Positions 1 through 11,640 of a stretch of DNA of 64,000 nucleotides are shown here, piece after piece. The notes beneath the pieces were generated by a model. That model did not search any database and was not told where the DNA came from. It saw only the letters and a list, made by a program, of their open reading frames with translations. The translations under genes and the position numbers were made by a program. Origin of the DNA: Gentiana macrophylla (taxonomy: Eukaryota > Streptophyta > Magnoliopsida > Gentianales > Gentianaceae); NCBI GenBank assembly GCA_026214975.1, contig CM047805.1:4278001-4342000 (forward strand), read 5' to 3'. Each line of letters starts with the position of its first letter. Position 1 is the first letter of the stretch.

Positions 1-1
1 G

Positions 2-1396
2 GATGGGTTTTTCAATCAATACTAGTCACCTGAACAACAATACCCCTACCAACCTCAGGCACCTGAACAATGTTATCAACAACAGTTCGTGCCTCAGCCT
101 CAATATCAACAACAGAGTAACCAAGGTTCATGGGCGTATCAGTGCCCTAGTGCATGCCAAAGTCAAAATTATGGTTATTCAAGTTATGAGCCACAACATT
201 ATGAGGGTTGTCCGAACCCTAGTGCTTATCAGGATTACGGTGTTCATACTCAACGCGTTGATAGCTTCACCCAGATTCAGCCACTTGATCAGAGCCTGGC
301 ATGGCAAGAAGCCTACTACTCACCTCCAATGAATCAAAGTCAGTATGATCAGTTTCCCCCCATGCCACAAGAAGGCTTCACCGACATTCAAATGGAGCAG
401 TTGATTCAATTGAACGAGAGTTTGATTCAAATGAACAAGGATATGCAAGAGTTCAATAGAAGCTTTGACTCCGACATAAGAAATCTTGAAGACGGGATGG
501 GGCAATTGATTGAAAAGAGGAGGCATGAGAAAGAGGAAGAGACATGTGCAATAGAGGTGGTCCGGGATGATGATGTTATCAGTGAAGAAGTTCAGGTTGA
601 GAGTGAGGTTGATGATTCAGTTTGCTATGATGAGGTTTTTGAGCCAGACAGTGAGTTGGGATCGCCCATATTTCCATCACCTCCAATTGCGATATTTGAT
701 TATGGCAGGTTTCACGTTCTACCTATTGCACCTTCACCCCTTGAGATGAAAATTTATGATACCTTGGTGGAGTGTGTGGTGGAACCTACCATCATGATGC
801 CTGAGCAAGAATTTTTTGGTGATGAGAATAGCTCGTTTTGGGATAAAGAGGAAGTGCAAGATTTGGAGATGGAAGAGGTGCAAATTTTATCTATTACACC
901 GCCTCCGGAAGAAATGCAAAATGATGACCTCGAAGGGTGTATGATAGATTTGAGCACACCGTTTGATGAGACAGAATTAAAGTCGGAAGAGAAACTGGGA
1001 TCGCCCATTTCACCCTCACTCCCAATTGAAGTAAATAAAGATGTCTTTATGAAGAGTGTGGTGAAATCGTATGAGACTGAAGATCCATCTATGGTAGAGC
1101 TACCGGGAGAAGTGGATATTATTAGCATGCCGGTCCCGGATTATTACACTCTTCCACCTTGTGTTGATGAGTATTATGCGATCGATTTTGTGTACTCACC
1201 GGTAGATGGAGCTCATAGAATTCGTAAAAGGGGACAACTACCATGGAATGGCAATTACAAGAAGAAGGTGATGAGAGATTTTGACAAAAGAGGATTCCCG
1301 AGTTGGGAAGAGGTAACATCGAGAGCCGAGAGAGGTAAGTTTCTAATGAACTCGGTTTCCGTGATGCTTGCTATTTTAGTCTTCTTGAATTGTTGA
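2..1396 (+). pseudogene. Gln/Tyr-rich coiled-coil ORF of element 1
   Basis: The ATG would fall across the left edge (first G of the window), judged from the D copy at 42804. The frame has one stop (TAG, 23-25, where D has a His codon), then is open to 1396, about 457 codons. Domains: Gln/Tyr-rich low-complexity N-terminus (about residues 5-110); predicted coiled coil with IRNLEDGMGQLIEKRR (about 150-180), like the IRNLE..xGQL tail of Athila Gag proteins; long acidic Glu/Asp-rich middle with repeated SPPIxxxD-type blocks; C-terminal GFPSWEEVTSRAERGKF and a hydrophobic end. No RT, protease or integrase motif. Function unknown; a Gag-derived accessory or packaging protein is my guess. No later ATG gives an equivalent full-length protein. 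Confidence 0.6.
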
Positions 1397-3527
1397 TCTT
1401 TTTGAGCTCGTATTTTGGTTGATGGTTTTGGTGACACTTGTTTGAAATAAAATATTTGAATTTTTGTTTTGAGTCTTTTGAGGTATGAGTCCGTTTAGTG
1501 CCACTACGTCGATGCTAATGACGTTAAACAAAGCACTTCTACCTTTTCTCGCCTGTGCCAATAGTATAACTTTGAAAAAATTGGCACTGTAAAAGTCATC
1601 CCGTCGAGCCAACGACACAAAACAAAGGCGCTTGGGGGAGGCAACCCACATTTTTGATAGTTTTTTTATAGTAACAATGTGTTTGGAGTGGTCTTTGGGT
1701 GCAAGAGGGGAGAGTTTGGCTTAAAAGAGAGGTTGGGGTGAGAATTTCCTCTTGGTTCCGGCTTTTGTACATAGGCGGGGATGTTTTTTTATGTGAGCCT
1801 CTGTGGCCTTATTTTATGCGTGGATGCTCTGTGTTTCTTTTGATTATCTTCACATCCATTGCGATTCCCGTCTAGTATGGTTGATATGCTTTGATAGTTT
1901 GTTTGTGGCATGGCTTCTATTTTTATATATCTCGTATCTATCACCATCTTTTGGCACGTGGACTTTTCCCGTGCATGTGTTTGCCTTAGTTTTTGTTTCT
2001 ATGGTTTTAGATACTCGAGATGGAGCTTACTAAAAGATGTCACGTGGGCTACTAGTGCGCCTTTCTGCCGGGTTTTGGTAAAACAGCTAAGTCTTTTGCT
2101 CTTTTTCTCTCTCACACACTGAGGACAGTGTTGCGTTTAAAGTGTGGGGTGGTAGACTTAGCCTTTTTTCTTGTTTTGATTGTTAAATGTGCTATTTTTG
2201 TAGTATGCTTAGCCTATGACCGGGCTCGAGTCAATTTTGGGCATTTTTTTAAAATTTTCAAGGGTTTTTAGCACCTTGTTGTGTGTGTTTTTTTCACATT
2301 CGAGTGGTGACCACCTTAGTGGGGACCCCGAACGTGTACGCTGCGGTTTGATATTATCTCGAGAATGGAGATTATTAATTTCACGTAAAGCTACACTTTG
2401 TGCACAATTTGATTTCTACTACTTCTCATACCACTAGTCTCGAGGCGAAATAGAAAGGTTCACCTAAGTAGGATACGGGATGGCGGTCATGACGCTTCTT
2501 TGACCCAACCAGAGCCAAATAAGCCTAATCCCGAACATTAGACCCTCTTAGCCCCTCTCAGCCTTGATAGAATGGTCTGACCACCATTCGTTTTATAGCC
2601 GTTTTGTTACTTAGTCAGAAACCTAACCTTGAGCCTTAATTTTGGTCACGTTTCCTTCATTCTATACCCTACGAGTGGATCTAGTCTTTTGTTAGACCAC
2701 ATTTGATAAGGCAAGTGTGGGGTGGGGGAATGGTGTTTTAAGTTCGGGTTGGTGGTTTCTCGGTTTTGAGCTATAAGGAGAGGAGGAGCTTATTTGGGCC
2801 CAGTGTTTGGATTTGGCCCAATAAGAAAAGAAAAATCTTCCAAAAAAAATCAAAAAAATCAAAGTTCAAAATAAATTGAGAAGTTCTCAATGAATAAAAG
2901 CTCAGAGTATATAAAAATAAATGGTTGGAATCAAAGTGATGAGCTTAGAAGTGATCTTTATGATGTTGGAGTTGGGATAGTTAGGTAGGTGCTAATGTAT
3001 TCGATCTCGCCTCAAGATGCTTGAAACATAGTTGAGTTTGGCAATGAGTTCGGGTATGTTAGTATCTTATAGTTCCCAAAGTGTTTAAAGTAATCAAAGA
3101 GGAGTTTGGATGGTTTGTATGGTAGAGACGAAGTGGTACACTTGTTGATTAGGTTCACTCGTACTTCTTTTTCTCCAGTTCCCAAAATATCCTGTTCGAT
3201 TAACCGGAATTACCCTAGCCTAACGTTATAACCTTTAAAGTCCTACCCGATCGTGTCCAGACTTAGTGACCTTGATTAGTGGAGAGGCTAGTTGGTATGA
3301 GACGGTTGGTAGACTTTAGGTCGGATTCAAGTCCCGACAATCATTTTGAGCACTTGGCTTTAGCTTGGCACCACACACACTCCATTTTCTTGATAATGTT
3401 ATACCGGTGTGTATATGTTCGTGTTTCTTACTTTGTGGTTACCTCGAGAGTGTGAGTAGTAGAACCTACATCACAAAGTTGAATCCCTTGGTTGGTTTTA
3501 AAAAGCCTAATTTACTCGAGGGCGAGC
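1397..3527 (+). other. 3' non-coding region of element 1
   Basis: About 2.1 kb with no supported gene; the small open frames here have no recognisable domain. It holds the conserved Athila-type motif copies (1520-1649) and several GTGTGGGGTGG-like purine runs (about 2140, 2715, 3536), of which only the last directly precedes an LTR. Confidence 0.5.
1520..1649 (+). other. Conserved post-ORF motif GACGTTAAACAAAGC / GGGAGGCAACCC
   Basis: GACGTTAAACAAAGCACTT (1520-1538) is followed by a second partial copy ending in GCGCTTGGGGGAGGCAACCC (about 1629-1648). The same block follows the ORF in D (43786-43820) and E (minus, 63561-63606). It is commonly seen in Athila/Tat elements of plants. GGG-AGGCAA-CCC can fold as a short hairpin; the role is unknown. 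Confidence 0.6.
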
Positions 3528-3548
3528 AAAGGCTAAGTGTGGGGTGGT
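3528..3548 (+). other. Polypurine tract of element 1
   Basis: AGGCTAAGTGTGGGGTGGT directly precedes the 3' LTR start. The same form, AAAGCTAAGTGKGGGGnGT, precedes the 3' LTRs of A, B, D and E, which is how the LTR starts were set. It is expected to prime plus-strand DNA synthesis. Confidence 0.7.
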
Positions 3549-5344
3549 TGATGGGAGTCAACTTTACGTGATTCCGGTGCATTTTCCACCCCCTTTTATC
3601 CCATTTTTAGCACATTCTCGGTGTTTTTAGACCGTTTTTGGGTAATATCGTGAGTTTATAGCACGGGGAGTAAATCCGTCGCTTTGATGGTTTACTACCT
3701 ATTTTCAGTGATATTAACCCCATTCCGAGCACTTTTACCCTCCAGAATCGTTTGTGTGTCTTGTTCGTTCATGATATTGTAGGGTCTAGGTGTCACGAGA
3801 ACCCGGAAGGCGAAGATTTATGATGAGAAGTATCATAAAGGTGCAAGAATGAGCCAAGTAAGAAGAAATATGAAGAAAAGGAAGAAAAATAGTTGGTATC
3901 TTCACGCTACGTTCTGTTCATCAGAAATTTGACCTATGATGGAGGCATTTTCTATTCATGTACATCATGAAAGTTGTAGATAATTTAAATAGCTTTCCAA
4001 CGCATTTTGAATCACTCAAATCGGAGTTTTACACGCGACGATATCATGGTTTTACTGCAGCCAGAAAACTGCATCATCTCAAACGCGTGTTTGAGATTTC
4101 AAACCGGCGTTTCAAAAGCAGAATTTTGGACAGAGTGCACCTGAAGTGAAACGCGCGTTTGGGGACCTCCAACGCGCGTTTGGAATCATTTTTCTGCAGA
4201 TTTTTGCCCCTATAAATACCCCATTCCATCGAATTTCATTAGATATTCTCCTCTCTTAGCTAAACTATACCCACTCTTTGCTTACCTAATTTTGTAATGG
4301 ATTATTCCACTTTCTCTTAGCTTAGATTAGCTTAAACATAGTTAGATTCTACTCTTTCCATGCTCAAATCTCAATTCCAAACACTAAGAGACCACTTTTA
4401 ATTACTTCTTTAAGTTGTACTTTTTGGATCTCAACTCGAATTTCTTCAAATTAATGGTAAATTTCTCTTCTCTTTTACTTATTATGGCTTTCATTTACTG
4501 TTTTATGTATGTTTTGATTAGTATAATGAGTAGCTAGTTCCTTAACATAATCGAATCATGTGAACACTAGTGAAATCACCCTTTGGGTGACGAAATTGGG
4601 AGTGAGTAGTGCTTATTTTCATGCTTTAATGATTTATTCTTGTCTTAGAACTTGTTTTAACATATTTGGGCTAGATTGATCACCTAGGTCAAAGTCACGC
4701 ATATCAATCTAAAGAGTTGTTCAGATAGAGAGATGTGGGAAAAGGGGTTCTAGGATCGTAGAGTAAACCCGGCTTAGTTGTTAAGCCCGGGCCCAAAGTG
4801 CGGTTACTCGTTTTAACGTTTAATAGGGTTAGAGCTTATCGTGTTGGGGTTTCCAGTTTCCTTAAGGGGGGAATTGGTTAGCCTAGTATAGGGTGGTGAA
4901 GGAGAGTTGTTCAGATAGCATCACCAGTTTAGAAACCGTTACCCTTGAATAATCGTTAAGCACCTTTGGTTATGGTTGGTCGGTAAATGCACACTCCCGG
5001 TTAAGTCACTCGAGGGGTAAGTCACTAGTGGGATCATGGTTCGGCTATGCTCGTAATCCTTAATCTAATCCTCTCATTAGTTTTTTTTTCTTCTCTTATC
5101 TTTAGACTTGTTAATTGAAATGCTTAATTGTCGTTATAGTTATAAAACACCTTAAAATCTGGATCGCCTAGACTAAGTTTCAAGTTTCCTTTGGCATTCA
5201 CAACCATATTCCTTTGGGTTCGACCTCGTACTCCTGTAGCTATGCTAGCAAACGACCCGGTACACTGCCGGTTAGAGAGTTAGTTTGCCCACGGTTTCGA
5301 GTCTTCATAAATTGTTTTTGTTGGGGTAAATTTTAGCTCAATCA
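3549..5344 (+). repeat. 3' LTR of element 1
   Basis: Begins TGATGGGAGTC after the polypurine tract and ends TTTAGCTCAATCA, giving a TGAT/ATCA terminal inverted repeat. Length about 1.8 kb. The last 100 bp (CCCGGTACACTGCCGGTTAG onward) match the end of the D LTR. TATA box CCCCTATAAATACCCC near 4207-4222, with two dyad pairs just upstream. Only this LTR is in the window. Confidence 0.75.
4075..4183 (+). promoter_or_regulatory. Two dyad pairs upstream of LTR TATA box (element 1 type)
   Basis: Near-palindromes: TCTCAAACGCGTGTTTGAGA (centre 4086.5) and AAACCGGCGTTT (4106.5), 20 bp apart; AAACGCGCGTTT (4149-4160, centre 4154.5) and CAACGCGCGTTTG (centre 4175.5), 21 bp apart. The last ends about 25 bp upstream of the TATA box. 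All have a central CG-rich core in otherwise AT-rich DNA. Confidence 0.6.
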
Positions 5345-6818
5345 CTATTCATACTTTCCGGAAAAAACAAGGGAAGAAGGGCTTCATGCTTATTAAAATT
5401 GACTTGGAAAAGGCTTATGATAGGGTCCATTGGGAGTTCTTGGAAAAAATTATTGTTGCGGTTGGTTTTGCTCTTAATCTTCTTAGCGTGATCATGCATA
5501 GTTTGAAGTCGGCTACTCTCTCGGTCCTTTGGAACGGTGTTAAACTAGATCTGATTACTCCGGAAAGAGGTCTCAGGCAGGGGGACCCCTTAGCCCCTTA
5601 TCTTTTCGTCCTTTGCATGGAAATTCTGAGTCAGAAAATCAATGAAGCAGTAACTCAGGGTCTTTGTAAGCCTATTCGACTTAGCCGCAAGTCAAGCCAT
5701 CTATCTCACTTATTCTTTGCCGACGACCTTATTCTCTTTGGTGAAGCATCAAAGCTCAAGCCGTAGTTATGGAAAAAAACCTAGCAGATTTTTGTAGTAT
5801 CTAAGGGAAAAAAATTAGCACTCCACCTTCCATGTGTCTAAAAAATGTTAGCATGCAGCTTCGATCACAAATTAGCCGAAAGTTGAGAATGCAACACACC
5901 TCCGACATGGGTAAATATTTGGGAGCTCCCATGATACATTCCCGGATAAAAAAGAAAACTTATGGTTTCATTCTTGATACAATGCGAAAAAAGCTTACGG
6001 CGTGGAAAGCGAGAGCTCTCTCGAAGGCAGGCAAATCAATTTTGATTAATGCTTCCCTATCCACCCTCCCATACTACACGATGCAAATTGCTAAATTACC
6101 AAAAGGCCTCATTGGCGATATCGAGAAACTTGGTCGACAATTTTTTTGGGATGAGCTAGATGGGGACAAACATTGCTGCTACATTTCGTGGAATAATTTG
6201 TGTAAACCAAAGGATAATGGGGGATTGGGTCGCAAGCGCCTGGAGGAGAAGAACTATGCTTTTTGGGAAAACTAGTATGGCGATTTGCTTAAGCATGACA
6301 TCTCCCCGTGGGTCTCCTCTTGATCAAAAATACGGAAACCCCTTTGTTGCGCTTCTAAATCAAGAGCTTCATCTCTATGGAGGAATATATGTCATACTCG
6401 CGAATGTCCTTGAGGAGGCTTCAATACTAGCACGGGTACTCTTGTCTCATGGAGCCCTTCAGGGGAAGGAAAATACTCGGTAAATAGCGCTTACTTATTC
6501 CAGATGCAGACTCAGGATGAATTACACCACACTCTGGATTGGAACCGGATTTGGAGCTTAAAAGGGCCTTTGCGATACAATTTCTTCTTACGCTTGACTC
6601 TGTCACAACTCCTCTTGGTCAACAGATTTCCTTGCATACCGTCATATCGAAAGTACCTCCTCCGCCAAATTTGCCATGAAAGGCGGAAACTCCACTCCAT
6701 GCCATCCAGGACTGCAAATGGCCACGTCACATTTGGAAGCGAATTCTAGAGCCCTCTCAATGGGAAGATTTCTTTGCCACCTCAGACGTTCTAGATTGGG
6801 TGATGGAAAATATCACGC
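5345..6818 (+). pseudogene. LINE ORF2 reverse transcriptase and C-terminal region
   Basis: RNA-directed DNA polymerase of a non-LTR retrotransposon. Visible: IDLEKAYDRVHWEFL (5401-5445), GLRQGDPLAPYLFVL, and the catalytic FADD box in LFFADDLILF (about 5713-5742). A small indel near 5750 breaks the frame; coding resumes at about 5832 with DMGKYLGAPM and the thumb/connection signature LTAWKARALSKAGKSIL (about 5997-6047). A further shift follows near 6275, and the zf-RVT-like part is split over two frames (6504-6810). The endonuclease domain is not in the window. Confidence 0.8.
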
Positions 6819-7620
6819 CAGGGCCGGCCCTATAGTGAGGCCGGAGAGACCCGCGGTCTTAAGCCCAACGGTGCCGGGAGGGCCCAACGGTACATGTTTC
6901 GCTAGAAGAAAAAAAAATTCGTGTAGATTCAATCCAATCCAACCTAATATAATATGTTAATTTTTTTTGATAAAGGCCCAAAATTTTGTTCTGGTGATGC
7001 TTTCAAACTTGTGTAAAATTCGTATGCATACTGTGCCTTTTTATAGGCTGAAGGAAGCCCAATTCGAACTGAGGTGTTCCTACACGAAAAGGTAAGGGTT
7101 ATCACCATTCGCATGCAGAGGTGCATCAGTTCGAAATTCAGAATCTGAAAAGGAGCATGGATTCGAAAATGCATATCCCATCATGAACTGATGCATGTTT
7201 GGGTTAAGTTTCGGGGGCGTTGCCCCCGAATCCCCACAAGTTGGCGCTGCCCCCTCGACCCCTACGAAGGGGCTCTGCCTCCTCAACCCACCGCGACCTG
7301 ACCGGGCAGGTCGAACCCCGTTTCGTTGCGATAACATTAATTCGTACGGCAACTCGTATGCAAACGATAATCAAAACATTTATTTATGAAAAAATATCCA
7401 ACAATTTTGTGTATACGTATGAATTTGGTTTTTGTTTCTAAATATGCGAGAAAAGACTACTTTGTAGGTATATTTTGAGGCTATCAATAGATTGAATTTT
7501 GTATTTACGGATGTTAAAAAAGTGATAAGTATATTTTTATAAAAATAAAAAAAACTTCAACTAAAAGGCCCAATTTGGGAACTTGGCCTTAAGCCCAAAA
7601 AAACGCCAGGGCCGGCCCTG
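6819..7620 (+). mobile_element. Non-autonomous hAT-like DNA transposon
   Basis: About 0.8 kb bounded by CAGGGCCGGCCCTA at the left and CAGGGCCGGCCCTG at the right, each itself a near-perfect palindrome; CAGGG...CCCTG ends are typical of plant hAT elements. ATCACGC(C) occurs on both sides (6812-6819 and 7621-7628), as expected of the 8-bp hAT duplication with one C lost or shared at the left. No transposase: the open frames inside (for example 7080-7352) have no domain. The LINE frame resumes on the right. Confidence 0.75.
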
Positions 7621-7628
7621 ATCACGCC

Positions 7629-7820
7629 TTCTCCGACAGCTCGAGCCTTGGTCAAACAGTGGCCTTATCTCTTTCGTGAGATTGCTTATGGGATTTGGTA
7701 CTGGCGGAACAAGCTGACCCACTCTCCGGATATTGTTTACCCTCCTATTCAAGTGTTTATTTCTAATGCAGTTAAGCGTTCTAAAAACCTACGGCTAGTC
7801 TGGGCCATCGATATAGACTA
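7629..7820 (+). pseudogene. LINE ORF2 C-terminus
   Basis: Continuation of the LINE after the hAT insertion. In one frame it reads ARALVKQWPYLFREIAYGIW and ends at a TAG (about 7819-7821), followed by a short 3' UTR with AATAAAA (about 7859) and poly(A). Confidence 0.6.
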
Positions 7821-7876
7821 GATTTCTCTATTTGTAACTTTGTAGTTTTCTACCCCTTTAATAAAAGTTCTTTTTC

Positions 7877-7890
7877 AAAAAAAAAAAAAA
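7877..7890 (+). other. LINE poly(A) tail
   Basis: Fourteen A residues after the AATAAAA signal mark the LINE 3' end. I could not verify a target-site duplication because the 5' end is outside the window. Confidence 0.7.
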
Positions 7891-8661
7891 CATAAAAGGC
7901 TAAGGGATTTTCTCAAATTCACACAAGTTTATTCTTTACGAGTACTGCCAATTTTCTCATGTTAGAGGATTTTGACTTATTGTTCATGTCTATAAAACAA
8001 TGTCTCCAACAGGTAAAAATCAGATTTATGTTTTATTATTATCGAGAATTTTGGAAGCTTTCATTGCCTCTTTCTACTTGTTGGTTTGTCATCCGAAGTT
8101 CCGAACAAAACAAGGTAGTTTTAAAGTAAAATTAGTTCACGTTTGGTTCGGGTTGATTTTTGGATAAATCAAAATATTCACAACCAAATCAATACAATTC
8201 ATTTCATACTAAATGCATCAGTTATTGTAGATTTTATACCAAATGAAGGGATGTTGTATTCAACTCATCTTCTATCACGCTTCCATCACAGTAGGTGTGT
8301 AGGTGTGAGCGGCTCCACTTAATTTGTATATGGGGCAACCGACCCGCTATAAAAAAAATATCACTGTGGATAAATTTTTATTATATACATGTTAATCCGT
8401 TAATTTTTTTATGTATTGACCCAAAATTTTCAATATTGACTCATAATGAGTTATAATAAACCGACTTAAGTATAAAATATAAATGGTATGACATATTTTT
8501 AACCCGCATGCCGAAAATCCTAAAGCCGTCCCAAGATGTAAGTTTAATGTATCATATCATTCACGTGGTATAACCCTCTAATGCATCATAATTTTTCTCT
8601 CAGTTTTTAGTCTCTTAAGTTAAGAAGGATTCTTGACGCTAAAATAATTATGCATCTTTAT
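7891..8661. other. Unassigned AT-rich intergenic sequence
   Basis: No open frame with a recognisable domain, no RNA gene and no element ends seen. Confidence 0.4.
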
Positions 8662-8663
8662 TA

Positions 8664-8927
8664 CTCCCTCTGTTCCATAATAACTGTGTCAGTTGCCAAA
8701 ATGTTTTGTTCCATAATAACAGAGGCAGTACATTTTCCAAAACAACATTTATTGCTAATTTTCCTACTGTATCCTTATTTAATACTATGGTAGAAGTTAA
8801 AAAGAAAACTGCATTAATTGTATTATATTGATTTTTTAGTCATTGCATCTAAAAAGTCATAGCAGTAAATCACTTTCTCAATAACGTGTTTTTGGCAACT
8901 GTCTCAAATATTTTGGAACGGAGGGAG
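8664..8927. mobile_element. Stowaway-like MITE 1
   Basis: Terminal inverted repeats CTCCCTCTGTTCCATAATAA and (right end) ATTTTGGAACGGAGGGAG, flanked by TA on both sides (8662-8663, 8928-8929). About 264 bp, non-coding. This matches the common plant Tc1/mariner-derived MITE form. Confidence 0.8.
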
Positions 8928-9268
8928 TACTCCATATGTTCCTAATTATATGAGGTAGTCGCTAAAACAGGCTTGACATTACATGTTCAATTTTTATGTC
9001 TAATTTCAGCCTCTAAGTAAAAACTACGTCGCTTCATATGTGTTTTTTTTTTTGGTTTTGGTCTTTTGTTTTATTATTTTTCTTCAAAAAATAACACACA
9101 CATTAAAGGACGTACTTTTTACTTAAACGTTGATTTTTTTTGAATAACTGAACATTGAAACACACAAATTGGACATATGATCTCAAGCCGCCAAAACAAC
9201 ACGTTTATTAAGAAAATATTTAATGTTAAGCTTTAACAATTCAATGACTACACAACCCTTGTTATATA

Positions 9269-9526
9269 CTCTTTCCGTTTTTTTATCTGTCGCATAGAGA
9301 AAATTCGATTATATAAGAAAGTGATTAATGTGTATTGAAAAAGGGATAAAATAACAAAATTATCCTTCACTCATTGTGCATGGAAAATTGTACCAACATT
9401 GGGTTATTAAAATGAAGGTTAAAGGTGGAAAAATAATAATAAATTTTGTATTGGTATTGTAAAATGACAGATAAATAAAAACAAAGCAAATTATAAAAAG
9501 TAACAGTTAAAAATAAACGGAGGGAG
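9269..9526. mobile_element. Stowaway-like MITE 2
   Basis: Ends CTCTTTCCGTTTTTTTATC and AAATAAACGGAGGGAG, with internal ATCTGTC / GACAGAT complementarity, flanked by TA (9267-9268, 9527-9528). About 258 bp, non-coding. Confidence 0.7.
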
Positions 9527-9531
9527 TACTA

Positions 9532-9801
9532 CCTTCGTCCCAAAATATAAGTCCGTTAGTTTTTTGGCATGGTCCCAAATTATAATCTGTATAGAATACC
9601 AATAGAGTATTTATTGCATTGTTTTTCATTTTACTCCCAATTTATTATCAATCCGATCACCTACTTCTAATATTTTACAACTATTGATTAATTATAATCA
9701 AAGGGTATTTTAGATTTTTATCTTTAGAATTTATATCACTCACCCACATTCTTAAACTGTGTGAAAAATCCAAACGGATTTATATTTTGGGACATATGTA
9801 G
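9532..9801. mobile_element. Stowaway-like MITE 3
   Basis: Ends CCTTCGTCCCAAAATATAAG and TTATATTTTGGGACATATGTAG; flanked by TA on both sides. About 270 bp, almost abutting MITE 2. Non-coding. Confidence 0.75.
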
Positions 9802-10174
9802 TATCAAATAAGGATAAAGTAGTAAATGAACACTAAATGTTGCTTTGGAGAATATTGCACATCAATTACATAAGAAGAAATAGTTTTCAAAAAAAAAAAA
9901 TTACATAAGAATAAAAAATTTAGATTTTTGCCAAGAAGGACACATCCACTAATAAATCAGGCGAGAAGTACACACATAATTAATAAAGACAAAATTAACT
10001 CAAATTTCCGAAAATACACCTATTTTATAATTATGGAATGAGGAGTAAATAAAGGGAAGTAAATCCTAGCTATTAAAAGATGAGTAATTATATCAAATAG
10101 AATCTTCCCAAATCTCTTATCCAATTTTAGGAAAAAAATTTAAAATCATAAAAACACAACAATGAGTACACTTG

Positions 10175-10179
<5 letters not shown>
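9802..10179. other. Unassigned AT-rich sequence
   Basis: Very AT-rich with no supported gene or element end. It leads into the AT microsatellite. Confidence 0.35.

Positions 10180-10255
<76 letters not shown>
10180..10255. repeat. (AT)n microsatellite
   Basis: About 38 uninterrupted AT units. It lies about 30 bp from the truncated left end of the copia fragment that begins near 10287. Confidence 0.95.
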
Positions 10256-10256
<1 letters not shown>

Positions 10257-10286
10257 CGAGTAAAGTAACAAGATAATCTGATAACA

Positions 10287-11640
10287 AGTCTGATATTGGT
10301 CCTTCAAGCTCTGCTGAGAGCTATACCCTGCTGACCAACATCAACTGTTTGAGTATCTGCTGACCTTTGTTCAGCAGACTGGTTTGGATCCAACTCTGGA
10401 TCTCTTTGAGTCTTGAATATATCCCTTTGAGTCTTTCAATTCAAGACACTCTACTTGAAGCTCCACTGTTTGTCAACCTTCCGACTTGGATCCAATTTCA
10501 GATGTGGCCCTCTCAAATGAGTTAAGCATAGAGTTTTCATCAAAGACTACACTCCTGCTGAGTAAAACCCTATTTTCAGCTGATGACCAGATTCTATACC
10601 CCTTAACTCCATCTCCAAATCCAATAAATACTCCCTTCTTGGCTCTAGGTTTCAGTTTACCTTCACTGACATGATAGTAGATTGTGCTTCAATTCCAAAA
10701 ACCCTTAGACCAGAGTAGTCTACTGACTTTCCTTACCAAACCTCAAGTGATGTATTGAGCTTGATCCAGTGTGAGGCCCCCTATTGATTAAGTAGCATGT
10801 TTGTATTGCGACCTACACCCAAAATCTTCTTGTTAGACCTGCAATTAGAGAGCATGCACCTTGCCCTCTCCGAAGAGTTTGATTCACTCTTTTCGCAACA
10901 CCATTCTCTTTGTAGAGTCTCTCGGTGAGTGATGGTGCCTAGCAATGCCTTCATTCTTGCAAAATTCCTCAAACTCGGACCAACAAAATTCCAGTCCATT
11001 ATCAGTTCTAAGTCTCTTGATCTTCTTCCCTGTCTGATCCTCAACCAAAGCCTTCCACTGCTTGAATGCTTCACTCTTGTGCATTATCATAATTACCCAA
11101 ACCATCATTGAGTAATCATCCATAAAAGACACAAAATACCTGTGACCACCCAATGACTCCACCATTAAATGCCCCCAACAATCAGAATGGACATAATCAA
11201 GTGTCTCTTTTGTGATCTGAATTGCTTTTGGGAATTTGCTCCTATGTAGCTTCCCAAACACATAGTGTTCACAAAATTCCAACTCCTTGACCTTATGTCC
11301 CCAAGTAGATAAGACTTAGACAGAATTTGCATCTCTCTTTCACCCATATGACCCAATCTCATATGGTCGGTGTGGATAGTGAACCTCGACGATGCAACAA
11401 AGAAAGAGGATCCGATCAAGACACCCTTGTAGTATGTACAATGTCCCCTGTCTGATACCCTTAAGAATCACAACTGAACCCTTATAGACATTCACCACTC
11501 CACCTTCACCCCTGAACTTGAACCCTTTGCTGTCTAGAGGACTAAGTGATATCAAATTCTTGGACATTTGTGGAACATGCCTAACCTCATTCAGTGTGCA
11601 TATTTATCTCCTTCAATCACCAAAACTTCTCCATCTCCAT
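10287..11640 (-). pseudogene. Copia fragment: protease end, GAG-pre-integrase, integrase, linker
   Basis: On the minus strand from right to left: end of the protease region (VRHVPQMSKNLISLS, about 11600-11540), GAG-pre-integrase with HMRLGHMGEREMQILSK (about 11370-11320), then the integrase core with HSDCWG (first Asp), RTDNGLEF (second Asp) and a degenerate third motif where the catalytic Glu position reads NGVAKR after a frameshift. The linker after integrase (SVVFDENSML, about 10550-10520) matches the copia copy at 38977-39240 but ends near 10287. Multiple frameshifts. Same family as the copia split by B and D, but a separate copy. At the right it fuses into element A1. Confidence 0.8.

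Larger units (their letters stand above)
1..5344 (+). mobile_element. Element 1: Athila-like non-autonomous LTR retrotransposon, 3' part
   Basis: The 5' LTR and primer site lie outside the window. Visible in order are a long ORF (2-1396), about 2.1 kb of 3' non-coding sequence, a polypurine tract (3528-3548) and a 3' LTR (3549-5344). The ORF and LTR end resemble those of element D, which is complete, so element 1 is probably also a large non-autonomous derivative without pol. The LTR ends exactly where LINE reverse transcriptase coding begins, so it inserted in that LINE. Absence of pol upstream of position 1 is inferred from D. Confidence 0.75.
5345..7890 (+). mobile_element. L1-type LINE, 5' part displaced by element 1
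   Basis: Starts at the LTR boundary within the reverse transcriptase and ends in a 14-nt poly(A) (7877-7890). Interrupted by a hAT element at 6819-7620, after which LINE sequence resumes (7629-7820). Plant L1 C-terminal signatures are present (zf-RVT-like region; a tail of the form FREIAYGIWYWRN). Several frameshifts make it inactive. Confidence 0.8.

Noticed and set aside
754..1128. 124-residue minus-strand open frame
   Set aside because: Antisense shadow of the element 1 acidic ORF.
2120..2150. GTGTGGGGTGGT purine tract as the end of the internal region of element 1
   Set aside because: No TGA-type LTR start with homology to D or F follows; the tract at 3528-3548 does have one.
7080..7352. 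Gly/Arg-rich open frame inside the hAT element as a transposase
   Set aside because: Too short, no hAT dimerisation or catalytic motif; overlapping frames on the other strand are equally open.
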